A stretch of 64,000 bases of DNA. Origin: Streptomyces liangshanensis (lineage in GTDB: Bacteria; Actinomycetota; Actinomycetes; Streptomycetales; Streptomycetaceae). Under the pieces are notes generated by a model. That model had not been told where the DNA came from, searched no databases, and was given only the letters and a program-made list of their open reading frames with translations. The DNA is taken from NCBI RefSeq assembly GCF_011694815.1, contig NZ_CP050177.1, positions 1,922,001 through 1,986,000 of the forward strand, read 5' to 3'. The translations under genes were made by a program, and so were the position numbers. Every line of letters begins with the position of its first letter. The stretch's first letter is position 1. Below are positions 54,636 through 63,958 of this stretch, piece after piece.

Positions 54636-55364
54636 TCAGGACCAGACCGCGACCAGGTAACCGACGCCGTACGGCGCGCTGTTGTGAAGCAGCGCGCCGT
54701 TGAGGCGTGCTCCTTCGGCGGCGCCGGCGAGGAGCTGCCAGGGCGCCCGGCCGGCCACCTTCAGGTCGTACGCCAACTCCGGGTCCAGGGCTCGGAGCGC
54801 GGCGGTGTCGGCCGCCTCCAGCGCCCGCGCGACCTCTTCGTCGAAGGGGGCGGCGCGCTCGTCGAGGTATCCGGGTGCCTTGAGCGTCCGGCAGGCGCTG
54901 GCGTCGCCCATCACGAGCAGGACCGTCCGCCCCGGCCCGTCGGCCAACTCCTTCCCGGCGTGCCCGCACCGGTCGGTGGGGAGCCGCTCCCCCACCGCGA
55001 GTCCGGTGACGGGCGCGGCCGTCCAGTGCGCCTGCTCCAGCAGCCAGGCGGCGACGGCGAGGGAGGCGGGCAGCTCGGGGGCGGCTGCGGGCCCGTCCGG
55101 CGCCCGCTCGGCGCGCGCGCCGAGCGTGACCCGTACGTCCACCCCGAAGCCCAGGAAGGACCCGGTGGCGCCCGCCGGGTACGGACCCGCCGCCGCCTCC
55201 TCGGCGGGCCCGACGACGATCAACCGGTCGGGCCGGGCGGCGGCCAGCACCCCGAGGGCGTCGGCACACGCGGCGCGCGTGGCGTCGAGTTCGGACCGGG
55301 CCCCCGCCGCGACGGCGGGCACGAGCAGCGGCGGACAGGGGCACACGGCGGCGGCGACCAGCAT
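54636..55364 (-). CDS. LigB-like class III extradiol dioxygenase-fold protein
   Basis: This 242-residue protein begins MLVAAAVCPCPPLLVPAVAA. It has RPDRLIVVGPAEEAA and VLLVMGDASACRT, typical of the LigB/MEMO fold. Some metal-ligand histidines of true dioxygenases are not evident: the N-terminal His is replaced by the CPCPP segment. It may therefore lack dioxygenase activity. It lies 41 bp after miaB on the same strand and is probably cotranscribed. Confidence 0.75.
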   Translation of the reverse strand: MLVAAAVCPCPPLLVPAVAAGARSELDATRAACADALGVLAAARPDRLIVVGPAEEAAAGPYPAGATGSFLGFGVDVRVTLGARAERAPDGPAAAPELPASLAVAAWLLEQAHWTAAPVTGLAVGERLPTDRCGHAGKELADGPGRTVLLVMGDASACRTLKAPGYLDERAAPFDEEVARALEAADTAALRALDPELAYDLKVAGRAPWQLLAGAAEGARLNGALLHNSAPYGVGYLVAVWS

Positions 55365-55405
55365 GTCCGCACCCTAACGCGGGCCCGTGCGGCGCCGCCC
55401 GGCGG

Positions 55406-56923
55406 TCACTCGGCGGAGCAGCCGCCCGACATCGCGGGCAGCGGCGCGGGCACCCCGATCGTGGGCAGCCCCAGCAGGACCCCGGCGGGCTTCGCCGCCC
55501 CGGCGGTGTTGCGCCGCTCCCAGGCGTCCCCGGCGCGGGTCCGCCGTACCGCGCCCGCGGGCCCCTCGGCCAGCAGGTGGTGCGGCGCCGCGTAGGTGAT
55601 CGCGACGGTCACCACGTCGCCGGGGCGCACCTCCTCGTCCGGCTTGGTGAAGTGGACGAGCCGGTTGTCGGGCGCGCGGCCGGAGAGGCGGTGCGTGGCG
55701 CCGTCCTTGCGCCCCTCGCCCTCGGCGACCATCACCTCCAGCGTGCGGCCGACCTGCTTCTTGTTCTCCTCCCAGGAGATCTCCTCCTGGAGGGCGGACA
55801 GCCGCATGTACCGGTCCTGGACGACCGCCTTGGGCACCTGCCCGTCCATGTCGGCGGCGGGGGTGCCGGGGCGCTTGGAGTACTGGAACGTGAAGGCCTG
55901 GGTGAAGCGGGCCGCGCGGACCGCGTCCATCGTCTGCTCGAAGTCCTCCTCGGTCTCGCCGGGGAAGCCCACGATGATGTCCGTGGAGATGGCCGCGTGC
56001 GGGATGGCGGCGCGGACCTTGTCGATGATGCCGAGGTAACGGTCCTGCCGGTACGAGCGGCGCATCGCCTTGAGCACCCGGTCGGAGCCCGACTGCATCG
56101 GCATGTGGAGCTGCGGCATGACGTTCGGCGTCTCGGCCATGGCCGCGATCACGTCGTCGGTGAAGTCGCGCGGGTGCGGGGAGGTGAAGCGGACGCGCTC
56201 CAGGCCCTCGATCGCGCCGCACGCGCGCAGCAGCTTGGAGAACGCCTCGCGGTCGCCCATGTCGGAGCCGTACGCGTTGACGTTCTGGCCCAGCAGCGTG
56301 ATCTCCGAGACGCCCTCGCCGACCAGGGCCTCGATCTCGGCCAGGATGTCGCCGGGGCGGCGGTCCTTCTCCTTGCCGCGCAGCGCGGGCACGATGCAGA
56401 AGGTGCAGGTGTTGTTGCAGCCGACCGAGATGGAGACCCACGCGGCGTACGCGGACTCGCGGCGGGTCGGCAGGGTGGAGGGGAACGCCTCCAGCGACTC
56501 GGCGATCTCGACCTGCGCCTCCTCCTGGACGCGGGCGCGCTCCAGGAGGACCGGCAGCTTGCCGATGTTGTGCGTGCCGAACACGACGTCGACCCAGGGC
56601 GCGCGCTTCACGATCGTGTCGCGGTCCTTCTGGGCGAGGCAGCCGCCGACGGCGATCTGCATGCCGGGCCGCTTGGTCTTCATCGGGGCGAGCCGGCCGA
56701 GGTTGCCGTACAGCTTGTTGTCGGCGTTCTCCCGTACCGCGCAGGTGTTGAAGACGACGACGTCGGCGTCACCGTCGGCGTCCTGCGGGGCGCGGACGTA
56801 CCCGGCGTCCTCCAGGAGGCCCGACAATCGTTCGGAGTCGTGGACGTTCATCTGACACCCGTAGGTGCGGATCTCGTAGCTTCGATTAACGCCCACTGAC
56901 AGTCTCCGGTCGCCGCTGCTCAT
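55406..56923 (-). CDS. miaB: tRNA-2-methylthio-N6-dimethylallyladenosine synthase
   Basis: This 505-residue radical-SAM methylthiotransferase modifies prenylated A37 of tRNA. The N-terminal UPF0004 domain carries the first cluster cysteines ([32 protein letters not shown]). The radical-SAM cluster is [13 protein letters not shown] domain is at the C-terminus (about 410–470), followed by an unusual 30-residue Pro/Gly tail ending GGCSAE. Product and substrate link it with miaA. It is followed by the LigB-like gene. Confidence 0.96.
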   Translation of the reverse strand: MSSGDRRLSVGVNRSYEIRTYGCQMNVHDSERLSGLLEDAGYVRAPQDADGDADVVVFNTCAVRENADNKLYGNLGRLAPMKTKRPGMQIAVGGCLAQKDRDTIVKRAPWVDVVFGTHNIGKLPVLLERARVQEEAQVEIAESLEAFPSTLPTRRESAYAAWVSISVGCNNTCTFCIVPALRGKEKDRRPGDILAEIEALVGEGVSEITLLGQNVNAYGSDMGDREAFSKLLRACGAIEGLERVRFTSPHPRDFTDDVIAAMAETPNVMPQLHMPMQSGSDRVLKAMRRSYRQDRYLGIIDKVRAAIPHAAISTDIIVGFPGETEEDFEQTMDAVRAARFTQAFTFQYSKRPGTPAADMDGQVPKAVVQDRYMRLSALQEEISWEENKKQVGRTLEVMVAEGEGRKDGATHRLSGRAPDNRLVHFTKPDEEVRPGDVVTVAITYAAPHHLLAEGPAGAVRRTRAGDAWERRNTAGAAKPAGVLLGLPTIGVPAPLPAMSGGCSAE

Positions 56924-56997
56924 CCGACCAGGGTAGGCGGTGGCGTGGAGTGGACAAACCCTGGTCAGTACCTGGAGCGAACTGGCAGGATCGCGGC

Positions 56998-57999
56998 ATG
57001 GTCACCCATTCGCCGGGCATCCGCCGCAACCGTGTCCTTCAGGGCGCCGCCGCGGCGCTGGTGGTGCTCGGCCTGCTGCTCTGGTGGCTGCTGCCGCTCG
57101 GGGAGCCGGCGCCCCGCGGGGCCGTGACGTTCAGCACGGGCGTGAAGAGCGGGGTCTACCAGCGGTACGGGGAGCTGCTCCAGCAGGATCTCGCCCGCGG
57201 CCTGCCGAACGTGTCGGTCACGCTCAGGACGAGCCAGGGGTCCCCGGACAACCTGACGCGGGTGGCGACGGGCGAGGCGGACTTCACGATCGCCACGGCC
57301 GACGCCGTCTCGAACTACCTCATGGAGAAGAAGCCGGGGTGGCAGCGGCTGCGCGGCTGCGCCCGGCTCTACGACGACTACGTGCAGCTGATCGTCGCCA
57401 AGGATTCGAAGATCCACTCCGTGGCGGACCTGCGCGGCGCCAGGGTGGGGGTGGGACAGCCGGAGTCGGGGGTCCGCCTGGTGGCGGACCGGGTGCTGGA
57501 GGCCGCGAACCTGAATCCGAGGACCGGCGTCAGGGAGGTCTTCGCCGGGATCGACAAGATGCCGGGCAAGCTCCAACGGGGCGAGCTGGACGCCTTCTTC
57601 TGGTCCGGCGGTCTGCCCACGTCGGCGGTGGAGGCCCTGGCGGACCGCTTCGCCGTCCGGCTGGTGCCGCTGGACGGCCCGCTGGTCAAGCAGTTGCACG
57701 CCGCGGGCCCGGCGACCACGCGCTACTACCGCTCGGCGGCGATGCCCGCCGACGCGTACCCGAAGGCGCCGAGCGCGCAGGACGTGCCGACGATAGCGGT
57801 GGCGAATCTGCTGGTCACCACGGACCGGATGGACGCCGCGCTGACCGAGGGCTTCACGCGCACGGTGATCGACAGCCGGGACCGGATAGGCCGCGAGGTG
57901 CACTCGGCGCAGCTGGTGGACCTGCGTACGGCGATCTACACGGACCCGCTCCCGCTGCACGAGGGCGCCAAGCGCTACTACCAGTCGGTCAAGCCCTGA
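56998..57999 (+). CDS. TAXI-family solute-binding protein, membrane-anchored
   Basis: This 333-residue protein starts at ATG 56998. It has a basic N-terminus, then one hydrophobic helix ([19 protein letters not shown], about 17–35) without lipobox, so it is either a signal anchor or a secreted protein. The TAXI (TRAP-associated extracytoplasmic immunogenic) domain follows: [40 protein letters not shown] and [23 protein letters not shown] proteins bind glutamate or other small acids; the T. thermophilus member is a glutamate/glutamine binder. No TRAP membrane subunits are near. It is convergent with the gluK-like kinase gene. Confidence 0.88.
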   Translation: MVTHSPGIRRNRVLQGAAAALVVLGLLLWWLLPLGEPAPRGAVTFSTGVKSGVYQRYGELLQQDLARGLPNVSVTLRTSQGSPDNLTRVATGEADFTIATADAVSNYLMEKKPGWQRLRGCARLYDDYVQLIVAKDSKIHSVADLRGARVGVGQPESGVRLVADRVLEAANLNPRTGVREVFAGIDKMPGKLQRGELDAFFWSGGLPTSAVEALADRFAVRLVPLDGPLVKQLHAAGPATTRYYRSAAMPADAYPKAPSAQDVPTIAVANLLVTTDRMDAALTEGFTRTVIDSRDRIGREVHSAQLVDLRTAIYTDPLPLHEGAKRYYQSVKP

Positions 58000-58062
58000 G
58001 GCGCTCGCGGCCCGGCGACCGCCCCGCGCACTCCGTACGCCCTCGGTCCCGCCCGTACGCTC

Positions 58063-59457
58063 TCAGTCCCGGTCGGACGACCTCGGGACCCGGAGGGTCA
58101 CGCGCAGGCCGCACGGCTCGCCGTGCGCGTACGAGATCGACCCGCCGCCCACCGTCAGCAGGGCCCGGGAGATCGACAGCCCCAGCCCCGAACCCTTGAC
58201 GTTCTGGTGCCGGTTGCTGCGCCAGAACCGGTCGCCGATCCGGGTGATCTCGTCGTCCGTGAGCCCCGGTCCGCCGTCGTTGATGACCAGTGTGGACATC
58301 TGCCCCTCACGCCCCGCCGTCACCGTGACCTCGCCGCCCGCCGGGGTGAACTTCACGGCGTTGTCGATCACCGCGTCCAGGGCGCTGGAGAGCGCGATGG
58401 GGTCGGCCCAGGCGGTGACGGCGCCGCCCTCGCGGGTCAGCGCCACGCCCTTCTCGTCGGCGACCGGCCGCCACGCGGCGACCCGCTCGGCCGCCAGCTC
58501 ACCGATGTCGGTCAGGCGCAGCTCGGCCGAGGTGTGCTCGGCCAGCGCCAGGTCGAGCAGGTCGTCCAGCACCTGGGCCAGCCGCCGGCCCTCGGTGCGT
58601 ACGGACGCGATCTCCTCGTTGCCCTCGGGCAGTTCGAGGGCCAGCAGCTCTATGCGGAGCAGCAGGGCGGCGAGCGGGTTGCGCAGTTGGTGCGAGGCGT
58701 CGGCCACGAAGGCGCGCTGCTGCTCCAGCACGTCCTCGACGTTGTCGGCCATCTCGTTGAAGGAGATCGCGAGGCGCCGCAGTTCGGGGGGCCCGCCGGC
58801 GGCGGCGACCCGCGAGTTCATCCGGCCCGTGGCGATGTCATGGGTCACCGCGTCCAGCACCCGTACGGGCAGCAGCACCCAGCCCGTGAGCCGGATCGCC
58901 GCCCCCACCGCGAGCAGCATCGCCGCCGCCTCGCCCGCGGCGATGAACAGCCAGCCCTTGAGGATGCGCGACCGCATCCGGTCGGTGGGCGAGTCGGTCA
59001 CCACGACCGCGACGACGTCCCCGTCCCGTACGACGGGCGAGTCGACGATCAGCCGGCCGTCCTGCCAGGGCCAGACCTGCTCGGGGTCGTCGCTGCGGCG
59101 CCCCAGCAGGGCTTCCTGGAAGGCCTGTTGGCCTTTGCCGGTCTTGGGGATGGAGAACGTCCTCGGCGCGCGGGCCATGACCGCCGCGCTGTCGCGGTAG
59201 AAGACGCCCGCCTTGATCCCGTAGACGTCGTGGTAGCGCTGGAGCTCGTCCTTCAGCATGTCGAGGCGCTCGTCGGAGCCGTCGCGGCTCTCGGCGACGA
59301 ACTGCGCGAGCGCGGCGACCCGCGCCGCGTCGTCGATGCGGTCGACCACCACGCGCTGCTGCTGCGCGTTGGCGAGGCTCACGGCCAGCGGGAAGCCGAG
59401 GGCGAGGAGCACACCGGCCATGAGGACGATGAGCAGCGGGAGAAGTCGACTGCGCAC
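58063..59457 (-). CDS. gluK: Sensor histidine kinase GluK-like
   Basis: This 464-residue kinase starts at GTG 59457. There are two membrane helices (about 5–28 and 168–190) with an extracytoplasmic sensor region of about 140 residues between them. HAMP (about 190–245), HisKA with FVADASHQLRNPL (His near 259) and an HATPase domain (NAVKFTP, DGGPGL, GSGLGLSIS) follow. It lies 6 bp after the OmpR-type regulator gene, and the pair is divergent from gluABCD. That is the arrangement of GluR–GluK (SCO5778/5779), described in S. coelicolor as a glutamate-sensing system activating gluABCD. The name rests on synteny and domain type. Confidence 0.82.
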   Translation of the reverse strand: MRSRLLPLLIVLMAGVLLALGFPLAVSLANAQQQRVVVDRIDDAARVAALAQFVAESRDGSDERLDMLKDELQRYHDVYGIKAGVFYRDSAAVMARAPRTFSIPKTGKGQQAFQEALLGRRSDDPEQVWPWQDGRLIVDSPVVRDGDVVAVVVTDSPTDRMRSRILKGWLFIAAGEAAAMLLAVGAAIRLTGWVLLPVRVLDAVTHDIATGRMNSRVAAAGGPPELRRLAISFNEMADNVEDVLEQQRAFVADASHQLRNPLAALLLRIELLALELPEGNEEIASVRTEGRRLAQVLDDLLDLALAEHTSAELRLTDIGELAAERVAAWRPVADEKGVALTREGGAVTAWADPIALSSALDAVIDNAVKFTPAGGEVTVTAGREGQMSTLVINDGGPGLTDDEITRIGDRFWRSNRHQNVKGSGLGLSISRALLTVGGGSISYAHGEPCGLRVTLRVPRSSDRD

Positions 59458-59463
59458 GGGGCC

Positions 59464-60183
59464 TTACGCACTCTCGTGCGCGGCCGGGACGACCAGGCGG
59501 TAGCCGACGCCCCGGACCGTCTCGATCAGCGCGGGCATGCCGAGCTTGGACCGCAGGGACGCCACATGGACCTCCAGCGTCCGGCCGGTGCCCACCCAGC
59601 TGGTGTGCCAGACCTCGCTGATGATCTGCTCGCGGCCGAAGACCACCCCGGGCCGCTGCGCGAGCAGGGCCAGCAGGTCGAACTCCTTGCGGGTCAGCTG
59701 TACGGCCGCGCCGTCGACGCTCACCCGGCGGGTGAGCAGCTCCAGGGTGAGCCGCCCGAGCCGCTGGGCGGCCCCGGCGCCCTCGGCGGCGGCCGGCTCC
59801 TCGGTGCCCGCCTTGCGGCGGCTCACGGCGTGGATACGGGCGAGCAGTTCACCGGTGTCGTACGGCTTGACGACGTAGTCGTCGGCGCCGAGGTTGAGGC
59901 CGTGGATCCGGGACCGCACGTCGGCCCGCGCCGTCACCATGATCACCGGGATGGTGGTGATCTTCCGGATCTTGCCGCAGACCTGGTAGCCGTCCTGGTC
60001 GGGCAGGCCGAGATCGAGCAGGACCACCGCGAACGGCTCCTTGCCCGCGTTGGCGGCCGGCAGGAGCGCCTGGAGCGCCTCCTCGCCGCTGCGGGCGTGC
60101 ACCACCGCGAATCCGTGCTTGGCGAGCACGGCCGCCAACGCGGCGGCGACGTGGTCGTCGTCCTCGACGAGCAGCAGCCTCAT
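59464..60183 (-). CDS. gluR: OmpR-type response regulator GluR-like
   Basis: This 239-residue regulator has a receiver domain with acidic EDDDH, phospho-acceptor in VVLLDLGLPDQDG (about Asp56), MVTAR and KPYDTGEL. A C-terminal winged helix follows (RKEFDLLALLAQRPGVVFGR ... TLEVHVASLRSKL). It starts at ATG 60183, with the kinase gene 6 bp downstream. By synteny with S. coelicolor GluR it should activate the divergent gluABCD operon in response to extracellular glutamate. Confidence 0.85.
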   Translation of the reverse strand: MRLLLVEDDDHVAAALAAVLAKHGFAVVHARSGEEALQALLPAANAGKEPFAVVLLDLGLPDQDGYQVCGKIRKITTIPVIMVTARADVRSRIHGLNLGADDYVVKPYDTGELLARIHAVSRRKAGTEEPAAAEGAGAAQRLGRLTLELLTRRVSVDGAAVQLTRKEFDLLALLAQRPGVVFGREQIISEVWHTSWVGTGRTLEVHVASLRSKLGMPALIETVRGVGYRLVVPAAHESA

Positions 60184-60384
60184 GGCCCCCCTCCACCCTC
60201 CTGATCACGGTCCCGGTACGGACGGGTCGTCCACGTTCATGGTGTCGTCTCGGTCAAGACGCGGCCATGACAGCCAGGGTTCCGTTATCCACCCGTTCTC
60301 CTCCTGTTCCCCGCGCGCCGCCCCCCTTCGTCCGGAGTGTCCGGTTGCGGCCGGATCGTGATCCTCAAGTTCCGCTCAGATCTG

Positions 60385-60414
60385 CTGACGCTGATAGCGG
60401 TGCGTGACTAGGGT
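60385..60414 (+). promoter_or_regulatory. Promoter of gluABCD
   Basis: CTGACG (60385–60390) and TAGGGT (60409–60414) are separated by 18 bp and match a streptomycete housekeeping promoter (TTGACN/TAGGNT type). It is 35 bp before the gluA start. GluR would bind upstream of the -35. Confidence 0.55.
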
Positions 60415-60448
60415 CCTCCCCAACCGAGTGGGACGGAGCAAAAAGCCG

Positions 60449-61234
60449 ATGAGCGGAGTGTCAGTGACCAAGGGGCCCGAGGACGCCGTTGCGGCGTCGG
60501 ACGACCTGGTCGTACTGAGCAACGTCAACAAGCACTTCGGCGCGTTGCATGTGCTCCAGGACATCGACCTGACCATCGCCCGGGGCGAGGTCGTGGTTGT
60601 CATCGGGCCCTCCGGGTCCGGTAAGTCCACACTGTGCCGCACCATCAACCGCCTGGAGACGATCGATTCGGGCTCGATCACCATCGACGGCAAGCCGCTG
60701 CCGCAGGAGGGCAGGGAACTCGCCCGCCTGCGCGCCGACGTCGGCATGGTCTTCCAGTCGTTCAACCTCTTCGCGCACAAGACCGTCCTGGAGAACGTCA
60801 CCCTGGGACAGGTCAAGGTCCGCAAGAAGGACAAGAAGGACGCGGAGGAGCAGGCCCGCGCGCTCCTGGACCGGGTGGGCGTGGGAACGCAGGCCGACAA
60901 GTACCCGGCGCAGCTCTCGGGCGGACAGCAGCAACGTGTCGCCATCGCACGGGCGTTGGCGATGGGCCCCAAGGTCATGCTGTTCGACGAACCGACCTCC
61001 GCGCTCGACCCCGAGATGATCAACGAGGTCCTCGAGGTCATGCAGCAGCTGGCCCGCGACGGAATGACGATGGTCGTCGTCACCCACGAGATGGGCTTCG
61101 CGCGCTCGGCGGCGAACCGGGTCGTCTTCATGGCGGACGGCCGGATCGTCGAAGAGGCGGCGCCCGAGTCGTTCTTCAGCAATCCCCGCAGTGACCGTGC
61201 CAAGGACTTCCTGTCGAAGATCCTGCACCACTGA
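60449..61234 (+). CDS. gluA: Glutamate ABC importer ATP-binding protein
   Basis: This 261-residue ATPase drives glutamate uptake. Walker A is [10 protein letters not shown], the Q-loop [11 protein letters not shown], the signature [15 protein letters not shown], Walker [14 protein letters not shown], and the switch His is in [11 protein letters not shown] chose ATG 60449. The 20-residue N-terminal extension before [12 protein letters not shown] is typical of actinobacterial GluA. It is first in gluABCD, divergent from gluRK. Confidence 0.94.
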   Translation: MSGVSVTKGPEDAVAASDDLVVLSNVNKHFGALHVLQDIDLTIARGEVVVVIGPSGSGKSTLCRTINRLETIDSGSITIDGKPLPQEGRELARLRADVGMVFQSFNLFAHKTVLENVTLGQVKVRKKDKKDAEEQARALLDRVGVGTQADKYPAQLSGGQQQRVAIARALAMGPKVMLFDEPTSALDPEMINEVLEVMQQLARDGMTMVVVTHEMGFARSAANRVVFMADGRIVEEAAPESFFSNPRSDRAKDFLSKILHH

Positions 61235-61241
61235 CCGCCGG

Positions 61242-61341
61242 CGGTCTCCCTTCGTACCGACCGTCAGCGGTCGTCCTTCGCACCGATCGTCACCGGTCGC
61301 CCTTCACGTCGATCGTCACCGATCACTTGTCGTTTCGTCAG
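61242..61341 (+). repeat. Tandem 26-bp repeats between gluA and gluB
   Basis: Three units of 26 bp (61242–61267, 61268–61293, 61294–61319) plus a partial, more diverged fourth follow head to tail. Units begin CGGTC and end with CGTCA(C/G). They fill the gluA–gluB gap and would be part of the operon transcript. Confidence 0.8.
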
Positions 61342-61379
61342 AACCGTCCGACACCGTCTCACTTGAGGGAAGTCCACCC

Positions 61380-62213
61380 ATGAAGCTTCACAAGGCAGGC
61401 GCCGCGGCCGCCGCAGCTCTCGTTCTCGCCCTGACCGCCACCGCGTGCGGCGGCGACAGCAGTGACGACAGCGGCAGCGGCAGCGGTGGTGGCGGCAAGA
61501 TCGCCATCGGCATCAAGTTCGACCAGCCGGGCCTCGGCCTGAAGACGCCGGACGGCACCTTCACCGGCTTCGACGTCGACGTCGCGACGTACATCGCCAA
61601 GGAACTGGGCTACGACGCCAAGGACATCGAGTGGAAGCAGGCGCCCAGCGCCGAGCGCGAGAACCTGATCGCCAACGGTGACGTCAAGTTCGTCGCCGCG
61701 AGCTACTCGATCAACGACGAGCGCAAGCAGAAGGTCGACTTCGCGGGCCCGTACTTCCTCGCCCACCAGGACCTCCTGGTCCGCGCGGACGACAACTCCA
61801 TCACCAAGGCCGCGGACCTGAACTCCAAGAAGCTGTGCTCGGTCACGGGCTCCACCTCGGCGCAGAACGTCAAGGAGAAGCTCGCCCCCAAGGCGCAGCT
61901 CCTGGAGCAGGGCGGCTACTCCGAGTGCCTGACGGGCCTGGAGAACAAGACGGTCGACGCCCTGACGACCGACGACTCCATCCTCGCCGGTTACGCCGCG
62001 CAGAAGGAGCACGCCGGCAAGTTCAAGCTCGCGGGCCTCAAGCTCAGCGACGAGAACTACGGCATCGGCCTGAAGAAGGGCGACACGAAGCTGCTCGGCC
62101 AGATCAACGACGCCCTCAAGAAGATGGAGTCGGACGGTTCCTGGCAGAAGGCCGTGACGGCCAACTTCGGTCCGGCCGGCTACAAGAACGAGCCCGCCCC
62201 CGCGATCGGCTGA
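61380..62213 (+). CDS. gluB: Glutamate ABC importer substrate-binding lipoprotein
   Basis: This 277-residue lipoprotein starts at ATG 61380 with GAGGGAA upstream. The lipobox is LTATAC (Cys near residue 23), followed by a Ser/Gly/Asp linker. The type 2 periplasmic-binding fold contains GIKFDQPGLGLKTPDGTFTG, the ligand-site region VKFVAASYSINDERKQKVDF and CSVTGSTSAQNV. It captures glutamate and delivers it to GluCD. Confidence 0.94.
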   Translation: MKLHKAGAAAAAALVLALTATACGGDSSDDSGSGSGGGGKIAIGIKFDQPGLGLKTPDGTFTGFDVDVATYIAKELGYDAKDIEWKQAPSAERENLIANGDVKFVAASYSINDERKQKVDFAGPYFLAHQDLLVRADDNSITKAADLNSKKLCSVTGSTSAQNVKEKLAPKAQLLEQGGYSECLTGLENKTVDALTTDDSILAGYAAQKEHAGKFKLAGLKLSDENYGIGLKKGDTKLLGQINDALKKMESDGSWQKAVTANFGPAGYKNEPAPAIG

Positions 62214-62249
62214 CACAGCCCGATCACCGTTCAGCCGAGACAGCGGTGA

Positions 62250-62276
62250 CGCGCCGCCGGGACGACCGGCGGCGCG
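62250..62276 (+). promoter_or_regulatory. Hairpin between gluB and gluC
   Basis: CGCGCCGCCGG and CCGGCGGCGCG are perfect 11-bp arms around GACGA. Such hairpins after binding-protein genes often stabilise the upstream message or partly terminate, giving more binding protein than permease. Confidence 0.65.
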
Positions 62277-62312
62277 TACCGGACAGCCAACCTGGGGAGA
62301 GCGCGGGGCATC

Positions 62313-62987
62313 GTGTTCGACTTTCTTGATTCCGGGCGGTACGACGTGCTCGGCGCCTTCTGGGTGACCGTGCAGCTCGCCCTCTATTCCGCGATCGGTT
62401 CCCTGATATGGGGAACGGTGCTAGCCGGAATGCGCGTCAGCCCAGTGCCGTTGATGCGTGCCTTCGGCACCGCTTACGTCAACCTGGTCCGTAACACCCC
62501 GCTGACGGTGATCATCGTCGGCTGTTCGCTGGGGCTCTACCAGACGCTCGCGATCACGCTCGGCGGCGAGGGCTTCGACGGCATCGGATTCCGGCTGGCC
62601 GTCCTCGGCCTCGTCGCCTACACCGGCACCTTCGTGTGCGAGGCCCTGCGCTCCGGCATCAACACCGTGCCGGTCGGGCAGGCGGAGGCCGCCCGGGCGC
62701 TCGGCCTGAGCTTCTTCCAGGTCCTGACCCTCATCGTGCTCCCCCAGGCGTTCCGTTCCGTCGTCGCGCCGCTCGCGAACGTGCTGATCGCGCTGACCAA
62801 GAACACCACGGTGGCGGCCGCGATCGGCGTCGCGGAGGCCGCCGCGCTGATGAAGACGATGATCGAGAACGAGGCCGACGCGCTCTTCGCCGTGTTCTCG
62901 GTGATCGCCTTCGGATTCATCGTCCTGACCCTTCCCATGGGCCTGGTCCTCGGCTGGCTCAGCAAGCGAGTGGCGGTGAAACGATGA
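62313..62987 (+). CDS. gluC: Glutamate ABC importer permease GluC
   Basis: This 224-residue permease of the His/Glu/Gln/Arg/opine family starts at GTG 62313. It has about five helices, with the EAA loop visible as GQAEAARALGLSFFQVLTLIVLPQ (split over about residues 117–140). It forms the channel with GluD. Its stop overlaps the gluD start (ATGA). Confidence 0.94.
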   Translation: MFDFLDSGRYDVLGAFWVTVQLALYSAIGSLIWGTVLAGMRVSPVPLMRAFGTAYVNLVRNTPLTVIIVGCSLGLYQTLAITLGGEGFDGIGFRLAVLGLVAYTGTFVCEALRSGINTVPVGQAEAARALGLSFFQVLTLIVLPQAFRSVVAPLANVLIALTKNTTVAAAIGVAEAAALMKTMIENEADALFAVFSVIAFGFIVLTLPMGLVLGWLSKRVAVKR

Positions 62988-63892
62988 GTGCCACCAACGT
63001 CCTCTACGACGTACCGGGACCCGGCGCCAAGCGGCGCAACATCATCTACACGATCGTGTTCCTCGTCCTCTTCGGACTGGCGGCCTGGTGGGTCCTCTCC
63101 ACCATGGCCGACAAGAACCAACTGGCGTCCGAGAAGTGGAGCCCGTTCGTCACGGACTCCCGGGTCTGGACGACCTACATCCTGCCCGGTCTCGGGGTGA
63201 CCCTCCAGGCGGCGGCCCTCTCGGTGGTCATAGCCCTGCCGCTCGGCGCGGTCCTCGGCATCGGCCGGCTCTCCGACCACCGCTGGATCCGGGTGCCCGT
63301 CGGGGTGGTCGTCGAGTTCTTCCGGGCGATCCCCGTCCTGATCATGATGGTCTTCGCCGCTCAGCTGTACGTCCAGTTCACCGACATCCCCTCGGACAGC
63401 CGGCCGTTGTACGCGGTCGTGACCGGCCTGGTGCTCTACAACTCCTCCGTCATCGCGGAGATCGTCCGGGCCGGCATCCTCTCGCTCCCGTACGGGCAGA
63501 CCGACGCCTCGAAGGCGATAGGGATGCGCAAGGGCCAGACCATGACGTACGTGCTGCTGCCGCAGGCGGTCACGGCGATGCTGCCCGCCCTGGTCAGCCA
63601 GCTCGTCGTGATCGTCAAGGACACCGCGCTCGGCGGCGCGCTGCTCGGCCTCCAGGAACTGCTCTCGCAGAACCGCACCATCACGGCGAACTACGGCGCC
63701 AACACCATCGCCGCGTTCACCGTCATCGCCCTGATCTACATCGTCCTCAACTTCCTGCTCACGTCGTTCGCGGGCTGGCTGGAGAAGCGGCTGCGCAGGG
63801 CGAAGCGGAGCACCGGGGCCGTTCTCGGCGCCGGCGACGCGGACATGGCCAACGGTCCCGGCCAGGCGCAGTCGGCGGCCGGCAACATCTGA
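62984..63892 (+). CDS. gluD: Glutamate ABC importer permease GluD
   Basis: This 302-residue permease starts at ATG 62984, overlapping the gluC stop by 4 bp. A first helix near residues 20–42 is followed by an extracytoplasmic loop. The permease core follows, with FRAIPVLIMM and the EAA loop GQTDASKAIGMRKGQTMTYV, continuing LLPQAVTAMLPAL. It ends in a Gly/Ala-rich cytoplasmic tail. It is the last gene of the operon and is followed by a terminator. Confidence 0.94.
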   Translation: MSATNVLYDVPGPGAKRRNIIYTIVFLVLFGLAAWWVLSTMADKNQLASEKWSPFVTDSRVWTTYILPGLGVTLQAAALSVVIALPLGAVLGIGRLSDHRWIRVPVGVVVEFFRAIPVLIMMVFAAQLYVQFTDIPSDSRPLYAVVTGLVLYNSSVIAEIVRAGILSLPYGQTDASKAIGMRKGQTMTYVLLPQAVTAMLPALVSQLVVIVKDTALGGALLGLQELLSQNRTITANYGANTIAAFTVIALIYIVLNFLLTSFAGWLEKRLRRAKRSTGAVLGAGDADMANGPGQAQSAAGNI

Positions 63893-63913
63893 GCGACGAT
63901 CCCGCGACGTCCC

Positions 63914-63958
63914 GGCCGGGGCGGCGGCGCCCCACACCGGGCGCGCGCCGCCCCGGCC
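63914..63958 (+). terminator. Terminator of gluABCD
   Basis: GGCCGGGGCGGCG (63914–63926) and CGCCGCCCCGGCC (63946–63958) are perfect 13-bp arms, 22 bp after the gluD stop. A TTGACG at 63964–63969 just after it could be the -35 of the next gene, but the window ends before this can be judged. Confidence 0.8.

Noticed and set aside
60287..60295. DnaA-like box (TTATCCACC) upstream of gluA
   Set aside because: It differs from the consensus at one position, is single and has no partner, so chance is likely.
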